DNA of 64,000 bases from the NCBI GenBank assembly GCA_025463005.1, contig JAOAPR010000065.1, positions 1-64,000 on the forward strand, given 5' to 3'. The notes beneath the pieces were generated by a model. The model saw only the letters and a program-made list of their open reading frames with translations. It ran no database searches and was not told the DNA's origin. A program made the translations under genes and the position numbers. Positions within the stretch are counted from its first letter, which is position 1; every line of letters starts with the position of its first letter. Shown piece by piece: positions 29,801-38,452 of this stretch. This DNA comes from Bryobacterales bacterium (GTDB lineage Bacteria > Acidobacteriota > Terriglobia > Bryobacterales > Bryobacteraceae).

Positions 29801-30171
29801 AGGACCTCAGTGTCGTCGCTATCATCGGCATCATTTTGTTAATCGGGATCGTAAAGAAGAACGGCATCATGATGGTCGATTTCGCGCTTGAGGCTGAGCG
29901 CGAGCATGGAAAGAGCGCGACCGATGCCATCTATGAAGCCTCTCTGCTGCGCTTCCGCCCCATCATGATGACGACGATGGCGGCGCTGCTGGCCGGACTC
30001 CCTTTGGCGTTCGGAGGCGGCGTCGGATCCGAGCTGCGGCGTCCCTTGGGAATCGCCATGGTTGGCGGGCTCCTGCTCAGCCAGGCGCTCACGCTTTACA
30101 CCACGCCCGTCATCTACGTCTTCTTTGATCGCTTCGTCAAACGGAACAGACCGCAACCGGAGGCGACATGA
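26884..30171 (+). CDS. mdtB: RND efflux pump subunit, MdtB-like, with low-complexity insertion
   Basis: 1095 residues, longer than the usual ~1040. Standard RND layout: 12 membrane helices, two large periplasmic loops. Motifs: [64 protein letters not shown] (TM4 with the proton-relay aspartates) and [18 protein letters not shown] (TM10/11 region). A 74-residue Ser/Ala/Gly/Thr-rich block (bases 29206-29427) interrupts the second periplasmic loop just before VPLSAF, where homologues have only a short turn. It probably forms a mixed trimer with the next gene product, as MdtB and MdtC do. ATGA overlaps on both sides. Confidence 0.92.
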   Translation: MSLSRPFILRPVATSLLMAAVLLVGGIAYTQLPVSALPQVDYPTIQVLTFYPGASPRVMATTVTAPLERQFGQMPGLSQITSTSSGGSSIIVLQFNLTLNIDVAEEEVQAGINAAQSFLPSNLPSPPVYSKTNPADAPVLTLGITSDSMPLSQVEDLVDTRLAPKLSQLSGVGLVSISGGQKPAVRIQANPAELSSYGINLENLRTALAQTSVNQAKGNFDGPYQDYQIDSTDQLLTGADYLNVVVAFRNGAPVLLRDVAHVVDGVENDKLAAWMNQTPAVILNIQRQPGANTISVVKSIKSLLPQLEAGLPVSIHVTELTDLTTAIEASVSDVEFELVLTIGLVVMVILVFLRNIYATIIPSVAVPLSLIGTFGAMYALGYSLDNLSLMALTISTGFVVDDAIVMIENISRYIEQGEPPMQAALKGAEQIGFTILSLTVSLIAVLIPLLFMGDVVGRLFREFAVTLAVTIIISAVVSLTLTPMMCSRILKHNPGGQGRMYRASERVFESIIAFYGRTLKFVLRFRTVTLLVAAATLALTIYLYIVIPKGFFPVQDTGVIQGISQAPGTISFPAMAEKQKQLAGVILQDPAVESLSSFIGADGANTTLNSGRMSINLKPLNVRTISASEVIRRLQQNLQEVQGITLYMQPVQNITVDDRVSRTQYQYTLEDADANELDLWTNSFVAKLKELPQLADVATDQQTGGLAASLIIDRVTASRLGIAPSTIDNTLYDAFGQRQINTMFTQVNQYHVILEAEPQFQRDPKKLQKMYIQANASSGATGPGGTSSFAASGSSAAGSNALSAPVQFTPSSGVLTPPFNALRSGVGATATTATNASNTANSSTPANAVPLSAFTHFESTTSPLAISHQGQFPSVTISFNLAPNAALGSAIAAIETVRKDLNMPASVQADFQGAAAAFQNSLSNEGLLILAALVTVYIVLGVLYESFIHPVTILSTLPSAGVGALLALILFHQDLSVVAIIGIILLIGIVKKNGIMMVDFALEAEREHGKSATDAIYEASLLRFRPIMMTTMAALLAGLPLAFGGGVGSELRRPLGIAMVGGLLLSQALTLYTTPVIYVFFDRFVKRNRPQPEAT

Positions 30172-33100
30172 ACCTGTCGCAGCCATTCATCCGCCGGCCC
30201 GTGGCGACCACGCTCCTGACGATCGCGATCGCGATCGCCGGATTCATCGCCTACAACGTGCTCCCGGTGGCGCCCTTGCCTGAGGTTGATTTTCCGACGA
30301 TTTCGGTCGCCGCCACCTTGCCCGGCGCGAGCGCGGAAATTATGGCGTCGTCGGTCGCCACTCCGCTCGAACGGCAGTTCGGACACATCGCCGGCATCAC
30401 GGAAATGACCTCTTCGAGTTCGATTGGAAACACCGCAGTGACGCTTCAGTTCGACCTTAGCCGAAATATCGACGGCGCCGCGCGCGATGTAGAAGCAGCC
30501 ATTAACGCCGCCCGAACGTATCTGCCCTCGAACCTTCCGGCGAATCCAACATACAGGAAGGTCAATCCAGCCGACGCGCCGATCCTGATCCTGGGCCTCA
30601 CCTCCGACAAGTACGATCGGTCCAAACTTTACGACGAAGCATCGACGGTCGTGCAGCAGAAGATTTCGCAGATTCAGGGCGTCGGCGAAGTAAATCTGGG
30701 CGGCGGCGCGTTGCCTGCCGTCCGCGTGGAGGTCAATCCCACTCGGCTCAACAGTAACGGACTCACGCTTCAAAATGTCCAGTCTGTCCTAAGCCTCCAG
30801 AATGCCGATCAGCCCGCCGGCCAGCTTTCTGATGAGGTGGTGACTGCCGATATCATCACCAACGATCAGATCTCTCGTGCCGAGGAGTATAAACCGCTGG
30901 TTATCGGCTTCAACCACGGCGCGGCTGTCCACCTTTCCGACGTGGCCGATGTCGTGGATTCGACGCAGAACGTGCGCAACGCGGGATTGCTGAACGGGAA
31001 GCCGGCCATCATGCTGATCATCTTCCGCCAGCCCGGCGCCAACATCATCCAGACCGTGGAGCGCATCCGTGCTCAGTTGCCATCCGTCGAGGCGTCTATC
31101 CCCAAGGGCATTGACACGACCATTGTTCTCGACCGCACCACCACCATACGCGCCTCGGTCGCCGATGTCGAACGCACGCTAGTCATCTCGATCGTTCTTG
31201 TGGTCGTGGTCGTATTCCTGTTTCTCAGAAACGCCCGCGCCACCCTCATCCCGAGCGTTGCTGTGCCAGTGTCTCTGATCGGAACCCTCGCCGCGATGTA
31301 TTTGTTCGGATACAGTCTCGACAATCTCTCGCTGATGGCGCTTACGATCGCGACCGGGTTTGTCGTCGACGATGCGATCGTAGTGATGGAGAACATCTCA
31401 CGGCATCTCGAAGCTGGTCTGGCTCCGTTTGCCGCCGCCGTCAAGGGAGCTAAAGAGATCGGCTTCACAGTGTTTTCCATCAGCGTCTCTCTGATCGCCG
31501 TTTTCATCCCCATCCTCATGATGAGCGGCATCGTCGGCCGCCTTTTCCGCGAATTTGCGATCACTCTCTCTGCCGCCATCGTGATCTCGATGATGGTTTC
31601 TCTAACTACCACGCCGATGATGTGCGCATATCTGCTAAAGAACGAAAGCATTACAAATCATGGCCGGCTTTACCGGGCGAGTGAGCGGTTCTTCGCCAGG
31701 ATGCTCTCCATGTACCGGCACTCGCTCGCGTGGGTACTGGAGCATCCCACACCGACGCTCCTCGTGCTCCTGTCGGCCATTGCATTGAACTTTGTGCTGA
31801 TCGTCAAAATTCCGAAGGGCTTTTTTCCGCAGCAGGACACAGGCGCCCTGGCGGGCGGTCTGCAGGGGCCGCAGGACTCGTCTTTCCCGGCGATGGACAA
31901 CTCCCTTCAGCAACTGGTCGCCGTAATCAAGGCTGATCCTGCGGTCGACAATGTAGTTGGTTTTACAGGCGGCCAAGGACCTTCGAATGGCGGCTTCATC
32001 TTCATCGCTTTGAAGCCGCTGGATGTCCGCAAGGTGGATGCGCCGCAGATCATCGACCGGCTGCGGCCGCAGTTGAATGGTCTTCCGGTCGCGTCGGTGT
32101 TCCTCCAGGCAGCTCAGGATCTGCGCATCGGCGGACGATCGAGTAACGCGCTCTATCAGTACACCATTCAGTCCGATAGCGTACAGGAGTTGTCGCACTG
32201 GGGTCCGATTCTGTTGGCGCAAATGAAAACTCTCCCCGGCTTTCAGGATGTGAACTCGGATCAGCAGAACAACGGGCTGGATGTGTTGCTGACATACGAT
32301 CGCGCCACTGCTGCCAGGCTTGGCGCAACCGCGCAATCCCTTGACGCACTGCTTGACAGCGCCTTCGGACAGTCCGAAGTCTCCATCATATATACGCAGT
32401 TGAACCAGTATTACGTGGTGCTGGAAGTCGCGCCGCAATATTGGCAAAGCCCGGAAGATTTGAATGATATATATCTCGAAGGAACGAACGGGGTCGTGCC
32501 GCTAAGGACCGTTACCACGTCTCAAACGAATACGATTCCCTTGACAGTGAACCACACCGGGTTGTTCCCTTCCGTAACTGTGTCGTTCAATCTTGCTCCT
32601 GGATTGTCTTTAAGCGATGCGACGCAGGCGATTGACGCGATGAAACAGAAGCTCGGTACGCCTTCATCCGTGAGCGGCTTCTTCAGCGGCACCCTGCTTG
32701 CCTACACGGAGTCGCTGAGCACTGAGCCGTATCTGATCTTGACCGCATTGCTGGCTGTTTACATTGTGCTCGGTGTTCTGTATGAAAGCCTGGTGCACCC
32801 GCTAACTATTATTTCGACGCTCCCGTCAGCCAGCCTTGGCGCAATTCTCGCGCTCATGCTTTTCAAGATCGATCTCAACATCATTTCGATCATTGGCATT
32901 GTGCTCCTCATCGGGATCGTGAAAAAGAACGCAATCATGATGATCGATTTCGCTATCAATGCCGAGCGGGAACAGGGCAAGAGTCCCGCCGACGCGATTT
33001 TCGAGGGTTGTACGCTGCGCTTTCGCCCGATCCTTATGACGACGATGGCCGCGCTGTTTGGCGCACTCCCTCTGGCGTTCGGGACCGGGACTGGATCGGA

Positions 33101-33263
33101 ATTGCGCCGTCCACTCGGGATCACGATCGTCGGCGGCCTCATCGTCAGCCAGATCCTCACGCTCTACACCACGCCGGTGCTTTATTTGTTCCTCGATAAC
33201 TTGCGGCTTCGCATCAAGGGCGAGCCTCGCGGCAGCTTCCACTCGCCACTAGGAGAGGTATGA
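30168..33263 (+). CDS. mdtC: RND efflux pump subunit, MdtC-like
   Basis: 1031 residues, normal length. [20 protein letters not shown] at the start, [48 protein letters not shown] with the TM4 aspartate pair, [20 protein letters not shown], and [25 protein letters not shown]. It is a close paralogue of the preceding subunit but has only the short [10 protein letters not shown] turn where that one carries its 74-residue insertion. The two together resemble the MdtB/MdtC heteromeric pump. Translationally coupled (ATGA) to both neighbours. Substrates unknown. Confidence 0.93.
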   Translation: MNLSQPFIRRPVATTLLTIAIAIAGFIAYNVLPVAPLPEVDFPTISVAATLPGASAEIMASSVATPLERQFGHIAGITEMTSSSSIGNTAVTLQFDLSRNIDGAARDVEAAINAARTYLPSNLPANPTYRKVNPADAPILILGLTSDKYDRSKLYDEASTVVQQKISQIQGVGEVNLGGGALPAVRVEVNPTRLNSNGLTLQNVQSVLSLQNADQPAGQLSDEVVTADIITNDQISRAEEYKPLVIGFNHGAAVHLSDVADVVDSTQNVRNAGLLNGKPAIMLIIFRQPGANIIQTVERIRAQLPSVEASIPKGIDTTIVLDRTTTIRASVADVERTLVISIVLVVVVVFLFLRNARATLIPSVAVPVSLIGTLAAMYLFGYSLDNLSLMALTIATGFVVDDAIVVMENISRHLEAGLAPFAAAVKGAKEIGFTVFSISVSLIAVFIPILMMSGIVGRLFREFAITLSAAIVISMMVSLTTTPMMCAYLLKNESITNHGRLYRASERFFARMLSMYRHSLAWVLEHPTPTLLVLLSAIALNFVLIVKIPKGFFPQQDTGALAGGLQGPQDSSFPAMDNSLQQLVAVIKADPAVDNVVGFTGGQGPSNGGFIFIALKPLDVRKVDAPQIIDRLRPQLNGLPVASVFLQAAQDLRIGGRSSNALYQYTIQSDSVQELSHWGPILLAQMKTLPGFQDVNSDQQNNGLDVLLTYDRATAARLGATAQSLDALLDSAFGQSEVSIIYTQLNQYYVVLEVAPQYWQSPEDLNDIYLEGTNGVVPLRTVTTSQTNTIPLTVNHTGLFPSVTVSFNLAPGLSLSDATQAIDAMKQKLGTPSSVSGFFSGTLLAYTESLSTEPYLILTALLAVYIVLGVLYESLVHPLTIISTLPSASLGAILALMLFKIDLNIISIIGIVLLIGIVKKNAIMMIDFAINAEREQGKSPADAIFEGCTLRFRPILMTTMAALFGALPLAFGTGTGSELRRPLGITIVGGLIVSQILTLYTTPVLYLFLDNLRLRIKGEPRGSFHSPLGEV

Positions 33264-34780
33264 CCTGCTTCCGCTTCCTGTCGGCGGCGTTGATCCTGAC
33301 ACTTGCTGGATGCTCGATTGGCCCCAAGTATCAACCCCCGGTTCCGCACGCGCCTGTTGTTTATAAGGAGTCGCCCACGCAGTTTAAGGAAACGGACGGC
33401 TGGAAGGTAGCGCAGCCGTCGGATGCGATGCTGCGCGGCAAATGGTGGGAGATCTATGAGGATCCCGAGCTGAACGCGCTTGAAGAGCAGCTCAACATCG
33501 ATAACCAAAACATTAAGCAATTCTTCGAGAACTTCATGCAGGCCAGGGCGCTGGTCCGTGAAGCCCGGTCCCAATACTTTCCCACCGTGGGGACCACGCC
33601 GTCCTTCAACCGGTCCGCCTCTTCGGCGAACCTCGGAGCATCGCGCGGCGCCACCAGCGGCTCTTCCGGAACGGCCACGTTCGCAGGGTCCCAAAGCACC
33701 CTCCATGCTTTGCCTCTGGACATCTCATGGGCCCCCGACCTCTGGGGCAAAGTTCGAAAAACCGTGCAGGAGAATCAGTACGCGGCGCAACTCAGCGCGG
33801 CCGATCTCGAGAATGAACGGCTGACCGAGCAGGCCAGCCTGGCTTCATTCTTTTTCGAGATCCGTGGGCAGGATGCACTGCAAAGAGTCTTGGACGACAC
33901 GGTGGAAGCAGATAAGAAGTCGCTCGAGCTGACCCAGGCGCTCTACGACACAGGCATCGACGACCAGATTTCCGTCGTCCAGGCGCAGACTGCGCTGGAG
34001 AGCGCCCAAGCGGCAGCGATCAACCTCGGCATCGCGCGCGCCCAGTTTGAACACGCCATTGCTCTGCTGATCGGAAAGCCGGCGTCTGAGTTCTCTATTC
34101 CCGTCAGGCCGATGACCACCGCGCCCCCTCCGATTCCAATCGCTGTGCCGTCGCAGTTGCTGGAGCGCCGGCCCGACATCGCCGCCGCCGAACGCAACAT
34201 GGCCGCCGCCAATGCTCAGATTGGAATCGCCTATGCGGCCTACTATCCATCTTTGACTCTTTCCGCGTCCGGCGGTTTTGAAAGCTCGACGCTTCACCAG
34301 TTGTTTGCCTGGCCGAGCCGGTTCTGGTCGATCGGCGGGTCCCTCTCTGAGACGCTCTTCGATGCCGGACTGCGCCGCGCCACAGTCGACCAGTTCATCG
34401 CGACGTATAACGCAGCCGTCGCCAGCTACCGGGAGAGCGTGCTTGCCGGCTTCCAGCAAGTAGAAGATAACCTCGCGTCCGTGCGCATTCTTGCGCAGCA
34501 GATCCAGCGTCAGCAGCAGGCCGTTGCTTCGGCGGAAACGTATTTGAAGCTCGAACTGGGCCGGTACGAAACCGGCATCGATCCGTATGTTGACGTGGTC
34601 ATCGCGCAAACTACCTTGTTGGCCAACCAACAGGCGCTGATCAGTGCGCAAGTTACACAGATGACTGCCTCGGTTCAGCTCATTGCGGCTCTCGGTGGGG
34701 GATGGGATAAATCGCAGCTACCCACTGCAAGCCAGGTTACACAGAAGCCTACAAAGGCGCAGTCCGCTATCGAGCATTAG
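33260..34780 (+). CDS. NodT-family outer-membrane efflux lipoprotein
   Basis: 506 residues. Lipoprotein signal [27 protein letters not shown] with lipidation Cys in the LAGC box, followed by the GPKYxxP motif found in nearly all OprM/NodT channels. Later LLERRPDIAAAERNMAAANAQIGIAYAAYYPSLTLSASGGF is the second-repeat signature. It completes a four-gene adaptor-pump-pump-channel operon, overlapping the mdtC-like gene by ATGA. No regulator follows. Confidence 0.94.
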   Translation: MTCFRFLSAALILTLAGCSIGPKYQPPVPHAPVVYKESPTQFKETDGWKVAQPSDAMLRGKWWEIYEDPELNALEEQLNIDNQNIKQFFENFMQARALVREARSQYFPTVGTTPSFNRSASSANLGASRGATSGSSGTATFAGSQSTLHALPLDISWAPDLWGKVRKTVQENQYAAQLSAADLENERLTEQASLASFFFEIRGQDALQRVLDDTVEADKKSLELTQALYDTGIDDQISVVQAQTALESAQAAAINLGIARAQFEHAIALLIGKPASEFSIPVRPMTTAPPPIPIAVPSQLLERRPDIAAAERNMAAANAQIGIAYAAYYPSLTLSASGGFESSTLHQLFAWPSRFWSIGGSLSETLFDAGLRRATVDQFIATYNAAVASYRESVLAGFQQVEDNLASVRILAQQIQRQQQAVASAETYLKLELGRYETGIDPYVDVVIAQTTLLANQQALISAQVTQMTASVQLIAALGGGWDKSQLPTASQVTQKPTKAQSAIEH

Positions 34781-34867
34781 AGCTAACCGTCTCTGAGGTG
34801 CGAGCTACGAGTCTCCAGACCGCCGGCGTGCTCGGGCGCACCATGCTTCATGTATCAATCCAATGAC

Positions 34868-35008
34868 TTAGGCGATACCGCGCTCCAAGGCGGTTTCGAG
34901 GCGTTTCGTGATTTTCGCAACCCCTTCCTCGGAGCGGCGGTACACTTTCACGGCGATCTTCAACGGGGTTGTCCATATTTGGTCAAGCGGCGTCCGGAAG
35001 TCAGTCCT
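34868..35008 (-). other. Unidentified coding-like fragment
   Basis: The minus strand has a 46-codon open stretch reading DFRTPLDQIWTTPLKIAVKV then YRRSEEGVAKITKRLETALE and RGIA, with a protein-like charge pattern and amphipathic helix character but no in-frame ATG/GTG start visible before the upstream stop at 35009. It looks more like the tail of a decayed gene than random sequence. I do not recognise the family. The plus-strand 65-residue ORF over the same bases shows no such pattern. Confidence 0.3.
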
Positions 35009-35101
35009 TCAAATAAACGTGTGGTCCCAGCCATTGTAAGAGTATAGATTGTTCAGTAAAAGACAGTGGTGCCTGAATTGCCTGCGGAAATTGAGATATT
35101 A

Positions 35102-35500
35102 ATGGAACAACCACTTAATCAAAACAAAAAGACCATTCTTGTGGTTGATGATGACCCAACCCTCTTGAAGTCGGTCTCCGGGTTCCTGGCAGGTGACTAC
35201 AATGTTCTCAGCGCGAACAGCCCCAAAGAAGCCCTTCAGCAGTCGAAAGAATCAAAGTCCGAGATTCATCTTCTTTTGTCAGACTTCCAAATGGCGGAAA
35301 TGACCGGCATAGATCTAGCCACCCAGATCACCGCTCAGCGACCGAAAATCAAAGTATTGCTGATGTCCGGCTATCCTGCAGGAATGCTTGTGCTCAATGA
35401 AGGATGGCATTTTCTCCCTAAGCCGTTCATCGCATCGCAACTGCTCGCGTTGGTTGTGGGCCTCGTCTCAGCAGACAAAGCGTCCAAATACGCGGCCTAA
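35102..35500 (+). CDS. Single-domain response regulator (receiver only)
   Basis: 132 residues from the ATG at 35102; the track's GTG start 12 codons earlier adds a tail outside the domain. It is a complete receiver: KKTILVVDDDPTLLK (acidic pocket), LLLSDFQMAEMTGIDLA (phospho-acceptor Asp), KVLLMSGYPAG (Ser switch) and FLPKPF (conserved Lys). No output domain follows, so it acts by protein contact or as a phosphate relay. No histidine kinase is encoded in the window. It precedes the sigma-factor gene by about 180 bases. Confidence 0.9.
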   Translation: MEQPLNQNKKTILVVDDDPTLLKSVSGFLAGDYNVLSANSPKEALQQSKESKSEIHLLLSDFQMAEMTGIDLATQITAQRPKIKVLLMSGYPAGMLVLNEGWHFLPKPFIASQLLALVVGLVSADKASKYAA

Positions 35501-35630
35501 CCCTCGCATGAGCATGCCGGCCCGTGCAGGTCGGTCTGGCCGGAACCTAAGGCTCTAAGTCAGTCAATTCAACGTATCTCGCGGTATTCACACGCAGGCA
35601 AACATCAATATCTTGGCTCAGTCTAAATAG

Positions 35631-35670
35631 GATCCACGCGATACCCCCAAGGGACCCACGTCATACCCCC
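35631..35670. repeat. Direct repeat, two 18-base units with 22-base period
   Basis: gatccacgcgataccccc (35631-35648) and gacccacgtcataccccc (35653-35670) agree at 15 of 18 bases. Their start-to-start spacing of 22 bases is two helical turns, so a protein bound to both would contact one face of DNA. The repeat ends 13 bases before the GTG proposed for the sigma factor and is followed by ctttgggg, which can pair with the preceding C run. Confidence 0.6.
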
Positions 35671-35682
35671 CTTTGGGGCCTC

Positions 35683-36588
35683 GTGGGGAGTGTCAACAGA
35701 ACTATAGTCGTAACCGTGACGAAAACTAATACGATTTCCACGGATATTATACGTAATGCGCCGCTGAAAAAAGATAAGGCTCTAGCCGATTCAACGAAGA
35801 CCGTCGCAGCCCAGCGTGGACCTCCGCGTTGTAAGCCTGCCAGCAGCGCGCAGCAGGCGGCCAAGTTCGCCCGCCGCGACAGTTTGGTGATGGAGCATCT
35901 ATCGCTGGTGAAAGCCATCGCCGTGCGAGTCCACGAGAAGGTTCCGGTGCACGTGGATATGGACGATCTCATCCACGCCGGTATCCTGGGCTTGTTCGAC
36001 GCCGCCAGCAAATTCAATTTGGAGAAACAGGTATTATTTCCCAGCTACGCGAAACACCGCATCAAGGGAGCAATTCTCGATAGCCTCCGGCAGCTCGACT
36101 GGGCCTCGCGCGACATGCGCCGCCGCCATAAACAGGTTGAGTGCGCCAGCCGCGATCTGGGCGCCGAGCTGCAGCGTAACCCCACCGAAGCGGAGATGGC
36201 GCAAAAGCTGGGCATGGACGTAGAGCGCTTGCGCACCATGATGATGGATCTTCGCAACGTGGGCCTGATTTCGGCGTCTACCCGCGGCAATGAAGGCGAT
36301 GATCTTCCCGCTCCGGATTTCCCCAGCAAGCTCGAAACCCGTCCCGATTACATTTGTGTCCAGAAAGAATTGCGCAGCACGCTGGGGGTAGCCATCAAGA
36401 CGCTGCCGGAGCGCTACCAGAAGGTGGTAGTTCTGTATTACACCAAGGAACTGACGATGAATGAGATCGGCGGGATACTCGGCATTAACGAAAGCCGTGT
36501 TTCGCAGATCCACAAAGCGGCGCTGGAAAAAATGGCCATAGTGCTGAAGAATACTGGAATCAATTCGGTTCAAGCGTTCCAAAACTGA
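35683..36588 (+). CDS. RNA polymerase sigma factor, FliA/WhiG (sigma-28) type
   Basis: 301 residues from a GTG whose position is uncertain; the first ~65 residues (basic, low similarity) may be partly leader. Sigma region 2 runs from LVMEHLSLVKAIAVRVHEKV through DDLIHAGILGLFDAASKF and FPSYAKHRIKGAILDSLRQLDWASRDMRRR, the FliA/WhiG signature. Region 3 contains RNPTEAEMAQKLGMDVERLR and region 4 contains KTLPERYQKVVVLYYTKELTMNEIGGILGINESRVSQIHKAAL. Such factors control motility or developmental genes; no flagellar genes are in the window. The direct repeat just upstream may be its control site. Confidence 0.9.
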   Translation: MGSVNRTIVVTVTKTNTISTDIIRNAPLKKDKALADSTKTVAAQRGPPRCKPASSAQQAAKFARRDSLVMEHLSLVKAIAVRVHEKVPVHVDMDDLIHAGILGLFDAASKFNLEKQVLFPSYAKHRIKGAILDSLRQLDWASRDMRRRHKQVECASRDLGAELQRNPTEAEMAQKLGMDVERLRTMMMDLRNVGLISASTRGNEGDDLPAPDFPSKLETRPDYICVQKELRSTLGVAIKTLPERYQKVVVLYYTKELTMNEIGGILGINESRVSQIHKAALEKMAIVLKNTGINSVQAFQN

Positions 36589-36648
36589 GAGGCTTTCGGG
36601 ATAATACTCCAAATAATGCTAGCTTGGAGTGGAATAAGCGACGATCAC

Positions 36649-37101
36649 ATGGAGACGTCCCCGATGACATCAGAAGAACTGAAGAAGCTATTCCTGCACT
36701 ACTCCGAAGATGCTCAATTCCAAAACTGGAACAAGGGAGAAGCGCCGGGAATGCGATTCGTGTACGCCTGCGAGTATGGCACGATTTGGAAATTTACGCC
36801 TCAAACCTGGTGGCAATTCGTTACGAAGGCCGTCCGCAACAACGGCTGCCACGACTTCCTCCTATCGAAAGCACTACGCAGCCGGCCCAAGCAGATCATC
36901 AAGGGCGAGGATAACAAGTTCTATTCGTCGGACGTTACGATCCGTTGCGTGAATCCGGTGGATTGGACGCTGCTGGACTGGACCAATGAACTGATACCCG
37001 GCAAAAGAACAACACCAAACATGGAGCATGCGGTTGCCGCCCAGCGGAAAGGACCGATCTCCGAACTCCGAACCGATAAGGCTCGCATGCGTTGCCGGTG
37101 A
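36649..37101 (+). CDS. Uncharacterised 150-residue cytosolic protein
   Basis: No family recognised. I place the start at METSPMTSEELKKLFLHYSE; an earlier ATG at 36616 and a later one at 36664 are also possible and none has a good ribosome site. No signal peptide or membrane helix. It is rich in Trp and aromatic residues in the middle (GTIWKFTPQTWWQFVTKAVRNNG) and basic at the C-terminus. Coding character seems real: no competing long frame has family similarity, and composition is like the neighbours. It lies 60 bases after the sigma-factor stop, so it may share its transcript. Confidence 0.55.
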   Translation: METSPMTSEELKKLFLHYSEDAQFQNWNKGEAPGMRFVYACEYGTIWKFTPQTWWQFVTKAVRNNGCHDFLLSKALRSRPKQIIKGEDNKFYSSDVTIRCVNPVDWTLLDWTNELIPGKRTTPNMEHAVAAQRKGPISELRTDKARMRCR

Positions 37102-37104
37102 GTT

Positions 37105-37500
37105 CTATTTCTGGTTGTGCCGGTGCACCTGAGGTACGCCGAGCCGTTCCACGGTCTCGCCTTCGAAATCGAATTCAATCAACACGGCCGGTTCGTTGCC
37201 AACCACCCATCCTTCGTGCCCCGGCTCGACTGCGACAAACTGCGGGGCCTTGTACTCGACGACACACCCGTCCGCAAACCGAACGTTAATTTGGCCTCGA
37301 GCCATGAAGCCCACGTGCGCATGCATACACTGTTCCGTCCCGACCACCCCTCTTAAGTGGGCCGCCCAATTGAATCCAGGCGGGTAAATCATGCGCTTTA
37401 CCCGGACATTACCGGCGCGGGCAATATCGACCTGAACACCGCCAACCTCTCGGTGCTCGTCAGCTTTCACGGGCGCGAGCAGGGGATCCGTATCATTCAT
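37105..37500 (-). CDS. Small cupin-domain protein
   Basis: 131 residues, ATG preceded by GGAG. The single cupin barrel is suggested by RMIYPPGFNWAAHLRG (PGxxxxxH of motif 1), MHAHVGFMARGQINVRF, and the second motif AVEPGHEGWVVGNEPAVLIEFDF. Possible metal-binding histidines are in WAAHLRG, MHAHVG and PGHEGW. Substrate and function are unknown. It converges with the uncharacterised gene before it (3 bases between stops) and diverges from corA. Confidence 0.75.
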   Translation of the reverse strand: MNDTDPLLAPVKADEHREVGGVQVDIARAGNVRVKRMIYPPGFNWAAHLRGVVGTEQCMHAHVGFMARGQINVRFADGCVVEYKAPQFVAVEPGHEGWVVGNEPAVLIEFDFEGETVERLGVPQVHRHNQK

Positions 37501-37559
37501 GGTTGATTACTCCAAACTAAGAAGCAGCATAACGCAATAATGAAGCAGCGGAGCTTCCT

Positions 37560-38426
37560 GTGATCTGGCATGACTTGCGAGACCCGAATGACCCGGAGTT
37601 AGACGCCTTAGCGGAACGCTATCATCTCCATCCGCTGCACATCGAGGATTGCCGCCATCGAAATCAGCGAGCCAAGGTTGAAGAAGGCGACGATTACATC
37701 TTTGTCGTCCTAAAGCCCGTCCACATCAACAAGGCGGGCGAGCTGGAGATTACAGACTTCGACCTGTTCCTGGGTCGCGATTATCTGATCACCGTTGAAG
37801 AGGGTGAGTGCCCCAGTCTTCGGGCGAGCGTCGACCAGCTTCGCGCGACTGCCAATCGATCTCGCGCGGACCAGCTCTTTTACAAAATCATGGACGCCAC
37901 GGTCGATGCGTACGCGCCGGTGCTCGATTGGTTCAATGACGCCATAGACGCCATTGAAGATAAGGTCCTGGAGAAACCCTCGCCGGACACCCTCCAACGA
38001 ATTTTCGAGCTTAAACGGGGATTGATCGAACTTCGACGTGTTCTAACCAACATGCGCGATGTAGCCAGTCATCTTCAGCGGCTGGAGACCGACTTGATTC
38101 AACGCGACCTGTGGCCGTTTCTCCGGGATGTGTACGATCATCTGGCACGCGATGTGGAAATGGTGGAAATGCACCGCGATCTGCTAGCGGGGGCAATGGA
38201 TATTTACTTGTCGAGCGTCGCGAATCGAACCAACCAGGTGATGAAAGTGCTAACCGTGCTGGGGACGATCGCCCTCCCCGCGATTGTAATCTCCGGCTTC
38301 TACGGAATGAATACCAAGGGTCTGCCGTGGATTGAGTCACCGCACGCGGCTGCAATTGCCGCCGGGCTGATGATCGTGACTACGGCGGGATTGCTCCTTG
38401 TGCTTAAGAGGTTCGATTGGTTCTAA
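37560..38426 (+). CDS. corA: CorA-family Mg2+/Co2+ transporter
   Basis: 288 residues from a GTG with GGAG nine bases upstream. N-terminal cytosolic funnel (MIWHDLRDPNDPELDALAERYHLHPLHIEDC, the typical CorA opening), long helices (IEDKVLEKPSPDTLQRIFELKRGLIELRRVLTNMRDV), then the pore helix with the invariant YGMN motif at about residue 248 and a second membrane helix ending KRFDWF. It carries divalent metal ions, normally magnesium, down the membrane potential. Monocistronic by position. It is slightly shorter than E. coli CorA, as usual for the thermotoga-like branch. Confidence 0.94.
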   Translation: MIWHDLRDPNDPELDALAERYHLHPLHIEDCRHRNQRAKVEEGDDYIFVVLKPVHINKAGELEITDFDLFLGRDYLITVEEGECPSLRASVDQLRATANRSRADQLFYKIMDATVDAYAPVLDWFNDAIDAIEDKVLEKPSPDTLQRIFELKRGLIELRRVLTNMRDVASHLQRLETDLIQRDLWPFLRDVYDHLARDVEMVEMHRDLLAGAMDIYLSSVANRTNQVMKVLTVLGTIALPAIVISGFYGMNTKGLPWIESPHAAAIAAGLMIVTTAGLLLVLKRFDWF

Positions 38427-38452
38427 ACTAGCTAGTGGCAAAAGGAGGGGGC

